A DNA stretch of 11,705 nucleotides from JBDSTZ01 sp039927975 (GTDB taxonomy: Bacteria > Pseudomonadota > Gammaproteobacteria > Burkholderiales > Burkholderiaceae_D), in assembly GCA_039927975.1 (NCBI GenBank), contig JBDSTZ010000626.1, positions 1-11,705 on the forward strand. The letters are read 5' to 3'. The number at the start of each line of letters is the position of its first letter. Within the stretch, counting starts at the first letter, position 1. Positions 5,794 through 11,705 of this stretch are shown piece by piece. The position numbers and the translations under genes are program-made. The notes under the pieces were generated by a model. It searched no databases. It saw nothing but the letters and a program-made list of their open reading frames with translations, and was not told where the DNA came from.

Positions 5794-5988
5794 ATGGCCA
5801 TTTCCATCGAAACAGTCACCCCCACCGAACAACCGCTCAACCCGGGCGACGAGGCGCGTCCCGGTACGCCAGGCGCGGCCGAAGACATCTGCGACATGTG
5901 CAGCGGCAGCGGCAAACTCGGCAACGGCGCCGAATGCCTCGAGTGCGCCGGCACCGGACGCGTGATGCGCGGCATCGGCGGCGGCTAA
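5794..5988 (+). CDS. Small zinc-knuckle protein with two DnaJ-type CxxCxGxG motifs (64 aa)
   Basis: The 64-residue protein has two CxxCxGxG motifs, CDMCSGSG (Cys33, Cys36) and CLECAGTG (Cys48, Cys51), the repeat that makes up the zinc-binding domain of DnaJ. DnaJ has four such repeats; here only two are present, enough for one Zn ion held by four cysteines. There is no J domain and no C-terminal substrate domain. The first 30 residues are acidic and proline-rich, likely disordered. The start has GAGG nine bases ahead and a TAGAAT box 34 bp upstream. Comparable tiny proteins occur in proteobacteria as stand-alone zinc-finger or molecular-chaperone-like proteins of unknown partner. The gene stands alone; a strong hairpin at 6036-6060 separates it from the chromate genes. 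Confidence 0.8.
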   Translation: MAISIETVTPTEQPLNPGDEARPGTPGAAEDICDMCSGSGKLGNGAECLECAGTGRVMRGIGGG

Positions 5989-6035
5989 CGAGGCATGGCG
6001 CCGAGCGGCGCCGGTCAAACAGGCAGGACTGGGCA

Positions 6036-6060
6036 CGGCGGCGCTGAGACAGCGCTGCCG
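6036..6060 (+). terminator. Strong GC hairpin after the zinc-knuckle gene
   Basis: CGGCGGCGCTG (6036-6046), loop AGA, CAGCGCTGCCG (6050-6060): an 11-bp stem with a single G-T type mismatch. There is no T tract after it, so it is not a classical intrinsic terminator; it may still block read-through or protect the 3' end. It sits 15 bp before the -35 box of the next promoter. Confidence 0.35.
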
Positions 6061-6075
6061 CACATGGACGCCAGT

Positions 6076-6104
6076 TAGACACCAGCGGCGCGGCAAGCGA
6101 TAAT
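6076..6104 (+). promoter_or_regulatory. Promoter predicting a leaderless chromate-transporter mRNA
   Basis: TAGACA (6076-6081, five of six matches to -35), 17-bp spacer, GATAAT (6099-6104, five of six matches to -10). A start about seven bases after the -10 falls on the A of the ATG at 6111. No Shine-Dalgarno sequence precedes that ATG, which agrees with a leaderless transcript. Confidence 0.5.
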
Positions 6105-6110
6105 GACGGC

Positions 6111-6698
6111 ATGAAACAAGCGCCGCCCTCGCCCGTTCCCGGCCAACGCCCTCGCCCGCAGTCCCTGACCGATTTGTTCGTCTCGTTCACCCTGCTGGCC
6201 CTGCAAGGCTTCGGCGGCGTGCTGGCGGTCGTCCAGCGCGAATTGGTCGAGCGCAAGCAATGGCTCACGCCGGAGGAATTCGTCGAAGACTGGGCCGTCG
6301 CGCAAATTATGCCGGGTCCGAACGTCGTCAATCTGTCGCTGATGATCGGCGGCCGCTATTTCGGCCTTCGCGGCGCGCTGGTCGCGCTCGCCGGCATGCT
6401 GTCGGCGCCTCTCTTGCTGGTGCTGCTGCTGGCCGTGTTGCACGCGCGCATAGGCGCCTACCCGGCCGTCGCCGGCGCCCTGCGCGGCATGGCGGCGGTC
6501 TCGGCCGGCATGATTGGCGCCGCCGGCCTCAAGCTGCTGCTATCGCTCAAGAAGAGCCCCATGCCCTTGTCCTGGTGTATCGGCCTGAGCACGCTCGGCT
6601 TCGTGCTGGTGGCGCTGCTGCGCGCGCCGCTGGCCTACGTACTCTTCGGCATTGGCGGCCTCGGTTGCGTGCTGTGCTACCGCCGGCTGGCCCCATGA
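6111..6698 (+). CDS. chrA: Chromate transporter, N-terminal-type half protein
   Basis: This 195-residue membrane protein is a short-chain member of the CHR family, which exports chromate (ion transporter superfamily 2.A.51). It shows the family marks FGG (34-36), a PGPN motif (68-71) at the start of a transmembrane stretch, and an ERKQWLTPEEF-type loop (47-57). About five or six hydrophobic segments follow residue 20; the first 20 residues are proline-rich and cytosolic. The next gene encodes the second half, and the two overlap by ATGA (6695-6698), so they are translated together and probably form a heterodimer, as known for paired short CHR proteins. The substrate is assumed from the family; some members move other oxyanions. 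All key motifs look intact. Confidence 0.88.
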   Translation: MKQAPPSPVPGQRPRPQSLTDLFVSFTLLALQGFGGVLAVVQRELVERKQWLTPEEFVEDWAVAQIMPGPNVVNLSLMIGGRYFGLRGALVALAGMLSAPLLLVLLLAVLHARIGAYPAVAGALRGMAAVSAGMIGAAGLKLLLSLKKSPMPLSWCIGLSTLGFVLVALLRAPLAYVLFGIGGLGCVLCYRRLAP

Positions 6699-7279
6699 GC
6701 GAGCAACTGCACCTGGTGCTCGGCTGGAGCGAATGGCTCGACCTGTTCGCCCACTTCCTGTTGCTGTCGCTCATGTCGGTCGGCGGCGCCATTTCCACCT
6801 CGTCCGAAATGCATCGCTACCTGGTCGACCAGCACCATTGGCTGACCCAAGCGCAATTTGCCGAATCGATCGCGCTGGCGCAGGCCGCGCCGGGACCGAA
6901 CGTGCTCTTCGTCGCCCTGATGGGCTGGCATGTCGGCATGAACACCGGCAGCACCTTCGCCGCCCTGCTCGGCGTGGCCACGACCATGCTCGGCATCATC
7001 ATCCCGTCGAGCGTGCTCACCTATGGCGCGGCCCAATGGGGCCACCGCAACCGCGACCTGCGCGCCGTGCGTGCCTTTAAACAAGGGCTGGCGCCGGTCG
7101 TCATCGCCCTGTTGCTGGCGACCAGCTGGATCTTGGCCGAAGGACTCGCCCAGACCGATATCGCCTGGCGCCAATGGCTGCTGGTGATCGTCGCCGGCTT
7201 GATCCTCTGGCGCACCCGCCTGCACATGCTGTGGGTCCTCTTGCTCGGCGCCACGCTGGGCGCGCTGCAACTGGTCTGA
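6695..7279 (+). CDS. chrA: Chromate transporter, C-terminal-type half protein
   Basis: The 194-residue partner of the preceding gene is again a single CHR domain: GG at 30-31, HHWLTQAQF (47-55) and PGPN (66-69), followed by hydrophobic segments to the end. The start ATG at 6695 overlaps the upstream stop in an ATGA; no Shine-Dalgarno sequence is visible, consistent with translational coupling. A longer open frame exists upstream of 6695 but is only a shadow of the first half gene. Together the two halves correspond to one full-length ChrA of about 390 residues. No chrB or chrF regulator gene is in the window, so induction by chromate cannot be assumed. Confidence 0.88.
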   Translation: MSEQLHLVLGWSEWLDLFAHFLLLSLMSVGGAISTSSEMHRYLVDQHHWLTQAQFAESIALAQAAPGPNVLFVALMGWHVGMNTGSTFAALLGVATTMLGIIIPSSVLTYGAAQWGHRNRDLRAVRAFKQGLAPVVIALLLATSWILAEGLAQTDIAWRQWLLVIVAGLILWRTRLHMLWVLLLGATLGALQLV

Positions 7280-7319
7280 GCCAGCGACCGCCACCGCGCG
7301 CCGCCTCAAGCCGCAGCCG

Positions 7320-7349
7320 TTGGCAAGAATTCCGCCGACAGGGCATACT
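7320..7349 (+). promoter_or_regulatory. Possible promoter of fghA
   Basis: TTGGCA (7320-7325, five of six) and CATACT (7344-7349, four of six) with an 18-bp spacer, which would start transcription near 7356 and give a leader of about 24 bases. The 100-bp gap after the chromate genes and this element suggest fghA is its own unit, but no terminator is obvious in between. Confidence 0.3.
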
Positions 7350-7379
7350 CCGCCTGTTCCCCTCCACCGGATGTGCATC

Positions 7380-8219
7380 ATGTTAGAACTGCTCAGTGAA
7401 CACGCTTGCTTCGGCGGCGTGCAGCGCTTGTACCGTCACCAGTCCGACAGCATCGGCTTGCCCATGCGCTTTTCGGTCTTCATTCCGCCAGCGGCCAACG
7501 GCTCGCCCATGCCCGCCCTGTTCTACCTGGCGGGCCTGACCTGCACCGAAGAAACCTTCATGATCAAGGCCGGCGCCCAGCGCGTCGCCGCGCGCGAAGG
7601 CTTGATCCTGATCGCGCCCGACACCAGTCCGCGCGGCGCCGGCATCGAAGGCGAGGATGCAGAGTGGGATGTCGGCGTCGGCGCCGGCTTCTACCTCGAC
7701 GCCACCCAGGAACCGTGGCACCGCAATTACCGCATGTACAGCTACCTGCTCGAACTGCGCGAACTGGTCATCGCCACCTTGCCCGTCGACGCCGAGCGGA
7801 TCGGTATTTTCGGCCATTCGATGGGCGGCCATGGCGCCCTCGTGATGGCGCTGCGCAATCCCACCCTGTTTCGCTCGGTCTCGGCGTTCGCGCCGATCGC
7901 CGCGCCCTCGCTGTGCCCGTGGGGAGAAAAGGCGTTCACCCGCTATCTCGGCGCCGACCAGCAGCAATGGCAGCGCTACGACGCCAGCGTCCTGATGGCG
8001 CAACTGCGCGCCCCCTTCCCCAACGGCATCCTGATCGACCAGGGCCTGGCCGACAAATTCCTCCCCACCCAGCTGCGCCCCGAAGTCTTCGAGGCCGCCT
8101 GCCATCAAGCCGGCCAGCGCCTGGCCCTGCGCCGCCACGCCGGCTACGATCACGGCTACTATTTCATCGCCACCTTCATGGAAGAACACCTGCGCTTCCA
8201 TCGCGAAAACCTCAGCTGA
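7380..8219 (+). CDS. fghA: S-formylglutathione hydrolase
   Basis: The 279-residue alpha/beta-hydrolase of the esterase D family hydrolyses S-formylglutathione to formate and glutathione, the second step of glutathione-dependent formaldehyde detoxification in the cytoplasm. Visible family blocks are AGLTCTEETF (51-60), APDTSPRG (79-86), GAGFYLDATQEPW (101-113), nucleophile elbow GHSMGG with Ser147, DQGLADKF with Asp225 and GYDHGYYF with His258, a complete catalytic triad at the expected spacing. Length matches E. coli FrmB/YeiG. I take ATG 7380 (MLELLSEHACFGG) because the family starts there; ATG 7371 in the same frame adds three residues. The usual partner, glutathione-dependent formaldehyde dehydrogenase, is not adjacent here. 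Confidence 0.95.
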   Translation: MLELLSEHACFGGVQRLYRHQSDSIGLPMRFSVFIPPAANGSPMPALFYLAGLTCTEETFMIKAGAQRVAAREGLILIAPDTSPRGAGIEGEDAEWDVGVGAGFYLDATQEPWHRNYRMYSYLLELRELVIATLPVDAERIGIFGHSMGGHGALVMALRNPTLFRSVSAFAPIAAPSLCPWGEKAFTRYLGADQQQWQRYDASVLMAQLRAPFPNGILIDQGLADKFLPTQLRPEVFEAACHQAGQRLALRRHAGYDHGYYFIATFMEEHLRFHRENLS

Positions 8220-8290
8220 ACGCGCAGGCCGAAACTTCCATCGCATCGCGCTGTCCAACTGACGGGACAACGACGTGACAAAGGCGGCCC

Positions 8291-8722
8291 ATGAAATTTC
8301 GCGATCCAACCGGGTGGATGTGGGGCGAGGCGCTCGAACTGCTCGAACGCGCCGACCGCATGCACCGCCAGTTTTTCCAGCCGGCCGCGCAGGAAGGCAA
8401 CATGCCCTGCTGGGAACCGCCGATCGACCTCTTCGACACCGGCGCCCAAATGGTCGTGGTAGTCGCCCTGCCCGGCGTCGAGACCGAACAGCTCGTGATC
8501 GCCCTCGATGGCCCGCTGCTGATTGTCAAAGGCCAGCGCCGGCTGCCAGCGCTGGCCCAGGACGCCCTCATCCATTGCCTCGAAATACCTTACGGCCGCT
8601 TTGAACGGCGCATCGCGCTGCCATCCAGCGCGCTCGCCCTGTCGCTCCAGGAATGCCGCAACGGTTGCCTGTTCGTCGTCCTCGACAAGGGGCCCGCGCC
8701 CGATCGCGCGGTGGCGCCATGA
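8291..8722 (+). CDS. Hsp20 / alpha-crystallin family small heat-shock protein
   Basis: The 143-residue protein contains an alpha-crystallin domain from about residue 42 to 132: the entry strand EPPIDLFDTG, VVVVALPGV (55-63), GPLLIVKGQRR (74-84), and the RNGCLFVVL block (123-131), which corresponds to the conserved AxxxNGxL motif. These holdases bind unfolding proteins in the cytoplasm as oligomers. The C-terminal IxI/V anchor motif is not visible; the tail is just PAPDRAVAP. AAAGG ten bases ahead of the ATG acts as ribosome binding site. The stop overlaps the start of lon as ATGA, so chaperone and protease are made from one message. No heat-shock (sigma-32) promoter is recognisable in the 71 bp upstream; read-through from fghA is possible. 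Confidence 0.88.
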   Translation: MKFRDPTGWMWGEALELLERADRMHRQFFQPAAQEGNMPCWEPPIDLFDTGAQMVVVVALPGVETEQLVIALDGPLLIVKGQRRLPALAQDALIHCLEIPYGRFERRIALPSSALALSLQECRNGCLFVVLDKGPAPDRAVAP

Positions 8723-11187
8723 CGGACGCTCATTCCCCGCACCAGCCGTCCGGCGCCCCCGGCCCGGCATCGCCGTCAAGCTCGGCGCCGCCGTCGCGGC
8801 CCTTGCCACCCGACGGCCTCATCATTCTCCCGGTGCGAAATATGGTCCTCTTTCCCGGACTGGTCGCCCCAATAAACATCGGCCGCGAGCGCTCCATCGC
8901 CGCCGCGCAGGAGGCCACCCGCAGCGAGCGCCAGATCGGCGTCCTGCTGCAGCGCGACGGCAACGCCGACCTGCCCGCGCCGGCGCAATTGCATCACATC
9001 GGCACCGTTGCCAACATCATGCGCTACGTCACCTCGGCGGACAACAGCCATCACATCGTCTGCCAGGGCCAGAAGCGCTTCCGTATCGTCGAATTCCTGA
9101 GCGACTACCCATTCCACGCGGCGCGCGTGCAACTACTGCCCGACACCTCGGAGCACCACGCCGAAGTCGAAGCCTTGCTGATCGAACTGAAACACCGCTC
9201 CACCGAAATCCTCGGCCTGCTGCCCCAGGTCCCGCCTGAACTGGCGCGCGCCGTCCAAGCCATCAACTCGGCATCGGCCTATGCCGATTTTATCGCCGGC
9301 CTGATGGACATCAGCGTCGAGGAAAAGCAGGAAATCCTCGCCACCGTCGACCTGCGCCTGCGGCTGGGCAAAGTGCTCACGCTGCTGTTGCACCGCATCG
9401 ACGTACTGCGCCTGTCGCAACAGATCAACCAGCAAACCAAGCAGCGCATGGACGAGCGCCAGCGCGAATTCATGCTGCGCGAACAATTGAAAACCATCCA
9501 GTCCGAACTCGGCGACGAAGACCAGGACAAGACCGAACTGGCCGACCTGCGCGAAGCCATCGACAAGGCGGGCATGCCTGAAGAAGTCGACAGCCATGCG
9601 CGCAAGGAAATGCGCCGGCTCGACAAGATGGCCGACGGTTCAGTTGAATATTCGATGCTGCGCACCTACCTCGAGTGGCTGTCCGAATTGCCATGGCGCG
9701 ACGAAGCGGTCGGCGAAATCAACCTCGCCCAGGCCCGCGCCATCCTCGACGAAGACCATTTCGGGCTCGACAAGATCAAGCGCCGCATCCTCGAATACCT
9801 CGCCGTGCGCAAGCTCAACCCGCACGGCAAGAGCCCCATCCTGTGCTTCGTCGGCCCGCCGGGCGTCGGCAAGACCTCGCTCGGCCAGAGCATCGCCCGC
9901 GCCACCGGCCGCAAGTTCGCCCGCGTCAGCCTCGGCGGCGTGCACGACGAAGCCGAGATCCGTGGCCACCGCCGCACCTACGTCGGCGCCCTGCCCGGCA
10001 ACATCATCCAGGCGCTGCGCAAGACGAGCAGCCGCAACTGCGTCATGATGCTCGACGAAGTCGACAAGCTCGGCGCCGGCTTTCACGGCGACCCGGCCGC
10101 CGCCATGCTCGAAGTGCTCGACCCCGAACAGAACGCAACCTTTCGCGACAACTACCTGGCCGTGCCCTTCGACCTGTCCAAGGTCATGTTCATTTGCACC
10201 GCCAACGTGCTCGACACCATGCCCGGCCCCTTGCGCGATCGCCTCGAAATCATTTCGCTGCTCGGTTACACGGGCGACGAAAAAAGCCAGATCGCCCGCC
10301 GTTACCTGGTGCCGCGCCAGCGCGAGGCCAACGGCGTACAAGCCCATCAAGTCGATCTCACCGACGCCGCCATCGCCGCCATCATCGAGGACTACACGCG
10401 CGAAGCCGGGGTGCGCCAGCTCGAACGAGAAATCGGCAGCGTATTCCGGCACGCCGCCATGCGCATCGCCGAGGGCTGGAACGATCCCCTCGTCATCGAC
10501 GTCGACGCGCTGGCCGCCATTCTGGAGCCGCGCCGCTTTGAAAACGAAACCGCCATGCGCACCAGCCTGCCCGGCGTGGCGACCGGCCTGGCCTGGACGC
10601 CGGTCGGCGGCGACATTCTGTTTGTCGAAGCGAGCCGGGTGGCCGGCAGCGGCAAACTGATCCTCACCGGGCAACTTGGCGACGTCATGAAAGAAAGCGC
10701 ACAGGCAGCGCTGACCCTGGTCAAGGCGCGCGGCGCCGGCATCGGCCTGGAAGCCGACGTGTTCCGGCGCAGCGACGTCCATGTGCACGTGCCGGCCGGC
10801 GCGATTCCGAAAGACGGGCCGAGCGCCGGCGTGGCCATGTTTGTCGCGCTCGCCTCGCTGGCGCTCGGCACGCCCGTGCGGCACGATTGCGCCATGACCG
10901 GCGAAATCAGCCTGCGCGGCCTGGTCCTGCCCGTCGGCGGCGTCAAGGAAAAATTGCTGGCGGCGCTCAGAGCCGGCATCAGCACCGTGTTAATCCCTGC
11001 GCGCAACGAGAAAGATCTGGAAGACATACCGCCGTCGGCGCGAGAGCGGCTCAAGATCGTCTTGTTGACCACGGTGGATGATGCGGTCCAGGCGGCGCTG
11101 GGTGTGACGCCGAGGCAAAGTAACCGTATCGACTGGGTGTCGCCGCGCCGCGCCACCGATCATGACCCGGCGCAGCATCCGCACTAA
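8719..11187 (+). CDS. lon: ATP-dependent protease Lon
   Basis: The 822-residue Lon (LonA type) degrades unfolded and selected regulatory proteins in the cytoplasm as a hexamer. In order: a proline/serine-rich N-terminal extension (1-30) unusual for Lon; the substrate-binding LAN domain (about 33-230, beginning LIILPVRNMVLFPG); a helical linker with MDERQREFMLREQLKTIQ; the AAA+ module with Walker A GPPGVGKT (379-386) and Walker B MMLDEVD (443-449); and the protease domain with Ser702 in PKDGPSAG and Lys745 in GGVKEK, the known Ser-Lys dyad. The ATG at 8719 overlaps the hsp20 stop and lacks its own Shine-Dalgarno sequence. The pairing with hsp20 and the extension suggest a second, specialised Lon rather than the housekeeping one usually found after clpX, which would be elsewhere. 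Confidence 0.96.
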   Translation: MTDAHSPHQPSGAPGPASPSSSAPPSRPLPPDGLIILPVRNMVLFPGLVAPINIGRERSIAAAQEATRSERQIGVLLQRDGNADLPAPAQLHHIGTVANIMRYVTSADNSHHIVCQGQKRFRIVEFLSDYPFHAARVQLLPDTSEHHAEVEALLIELKHRSTEILGLLPQVPPELARAVQAINSASAYADFIAGLMDISVEEKQEILATVDLRLRLGKVLTLLLHRIDVLRLSQQINQQTKQRMDERQREFMLREQLKTIQSELGDEDQDKTELADLREAIDKAGMPEEVDSHARKEMRRLDKMADGSVEYSMLRTYLEWLSELPWRDEAVGEINLAQARAILDEDHFGLDKIKRRILEYLAVRKLNPHGKSPILCFVGPPGVGKTSLGQSIARATGRKFARVSLGGVHDEAEIRGHRRTYVGALPGNIIQALRKTSSRNCVMMLDEVDKLGAGFHGDPAAAMLEVLDPEQNATFRDNYLAVPFDLSKVMFICTANVLDTMPGPLRDRLEIISLLGYTGDEKSQIARRYLVPRQREANGVQAHQVDLTDAAIAAIIEDYTREAGVRQLEREIGSVFRHAAMRIAEGWNDPLVIDVDALAAILEPRRFENETAMRTSLPGVATGLAWTPVGGDILFVEASRVAGSGKLILTGQLGDVMKESAQAALTLVKARGAGIGLEADVFRRSDVHVHVPAGAIPKDGPSAGVAMFVALASLALGTPVRHDCAMTGEISLRGLVLPVGGVKEKLLAALRAGISTVLIPARNEKDLEDIPPSARERLKIVLLTTVDDAVQAALGVTPRQSNRIDWVSPRRATDHDPAQHPH

Positions 11188-11289
11188 GGTCGAACCTGCG
11201 CATCGCCATACGTCATTGACCAGTACTTGCAGCCCAAGCGTCGCGCCAGCCGGGCCCGGGGTGATCGAGAGGTCAGCGGCCCGCCTCGT

Positions 11290-11307
11290 CCGGCTAACCG
11301 GCCTTTT
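11290..11307 (+). terminator. Weak intrinsic terminator candidate after lon
   Basis: CCGG-CTAA-CCGG (11290-11301) followed by CC and TTTT (11304-11307), about 100 bp downstream of the lon stop. The stem is only four base pairs and the T tract short, so the assignment is tentative. The rest of 11188-11350 shows no gene. Confidence 0.3.
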
Positions 11308-11350
11308 GACGTTTCCAGGTGCGGTACGATTTTCCGCAGCGTGGCAGGTC

Positions 11351-11653
11351 GGCTAGCGCAGCGGGTCGGCTAGCGCAGCGGGTCGGCAAGCGCAGCGGGG
11401 CAAGCGCAGCAGGCCGGCTACAAGCGCAGCAGGTCGGCTAGCGCAGCGGGGCAAGCGCAGCAGGCCGGCTAGCGCGGCGGGGCAAGCGCAGCAGGCCGGC
11501 AACTATGCAGCGGGTCGGCTAGCACAGCGGGTCGGCTAGCGCAGCGGGTAGCAAGCGCAGCAGGCCCGCTACTAGTGCAGCGGGCCGGCTAGTGCGGCAG
11601 GCCGGCTAGCGCAGCGGGTCGACTGGCGCAGCGGACGGCTAGCATAGCCGGTC
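11351..11653. repeat. Array of about 18 imperfect 17-bp tandem repeats, rich in CTAG
   Basis: The commonest unit is GGCTAGCGCAGCGGGTC (17 bp), repeated head to tail without spacers; variants replace CTAG by CAAG, GGG by AGG and GTC by GCC. Most unit lengths are 14, 17 or 20, with single units of 15, 16, 18 and 19. By my count units start at 11351, 11368, 11385, 11399, 11416, 11436, 11450, 11467, 11481, 11498, 11517, 11534, 11550, 11567, 11587, 11604, 11621 and 11636. Ten CTAG tetramers occur in 300 bp. CTAG contains a stop codon on both strands and 17 is not a multiple of three, so no long reading frame passes through; the array is noncoding. It ends at a perfect hairpin and a -10-like box. 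Confidence 0.85.
11636..11650. other. Hairpin closing the repeat array
   Basis: CGGCTA-GCA-TAGCCG is a perfect 6-bp inverted repeat with a three-base loop, formed from the last unit, where the second half has become the complement of the first. With one bulged base the stem extends to GAC/GTC on the outside. Confidence 0.5.
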
Positions 11654-11656
11654 TCC

Positions 11657-11662
11657 TACAAT
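11657..11662 (+). promoter_or_regulatory. TACAAT -10-like element at the array edge
   Basis: TACAAT matches five of six bases of the -10 consensus and lies seven bases beyond the hairpin. No -35 box is found 16-18 bp upstream, where the last repeat unit lies. It may belong to a gene starting after the window. No reliable gene start is seen in the remaining 43 bases. Confidence 0.25.
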
Positions 11663-11705
11663 GCCCCGGCCGCCGGACTGCTACGCCCGCTGTTCAGCCG
11701 TGACC

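Noticed and set aside
7383..8309. Minus-strand open frame of 308 codons opposite fghA
   Set aside because: Shadow frame; fghA on the other strand has a complete catalytic triad.
9640..10884. Long minus-strand open frame opposite lon
   Set aside because: Composition artefact of the GC-rich lon codons; the plus strand encodes an intact Lon.
11162..11356. Plus-strand ORF of 64 codons overlapping the end of lon
   Set aside because: It begins inside lon and runs into the repeat array, with no recognisable motif or ribosome binding site.
11351..11653. CRISPR array
   Set aside because: Units are directly adjacent with no spacers, are imperfect and only about 17 bp, and no cas gene is present.

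Overview
The window looks like chromosome from a high-GC betaproteobacterium, most likely Oxalobacteraceae (Massilia, Duganella or Janthinobacterium type). This is an inference from overall protein flavour, the strongly GC-rich core genes and gene content (S-formylglutathione hydrolase, split chromate transporter, Hsp20-Lon); no taxonomic marker gene is present.

Layout. Positions 1-126 are the end of an IS66-type insertion sequence, with the first 18 codons of its transposase on the minus strand. Positions 127-2470 form an AT-richer accessory island: two tandem paralogous lipoprotein genes (326-1186 and 1440-2300) alternating with three diverged copies of a short, formerly coding segment (127-325, 1187-1439, 2301-2470). 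The IS end falls exactly where the first copy begins. Positions 2482-2693 and 5021-5225 are two diverged copies of a roughly 205-bp noncoding module carrying paired perfect DnaA boxes. They flank a minus-strand UvrD/Rep-type helicase gene (2759-4861) whose promoter region carries a LexA-like box (4880-4899).

From 5350 the sequence is ordinary GC-rich core genome: a 75-residue conserved-looking small protein (minus, with its own promoter), a 64-residue protein with two DnaJ-type zinc knuckles, two overlapping half-size chromate transporter genes behind a promoter that predicts a leaderless mRNA, S-formylglutathione hydrolase (fghA), an Hsp20 chaperone and a Lon protease. The hsp20 stop and the lon start overlap, so holdase and protease look translationally coupled as one protein-quality-control unit.

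The last 520 bases after lon have no gene. They hold a weak terminator and then a striking array of about 18 GC-rich imperfect tandem repeats (11351-11653), about 17 bp each and very dense in CTAG, ending in a perfect hairpin and a TACAAT -10-like box.

The items most worth a second look are the DnaA-box modules around an apparently SOS-controlled helicase, the 17-bp CTAG array, and the lipoprotein/relic tandem array cut by the IS66 end. No complete new multi-gene defence or biosynthetic system is evident.
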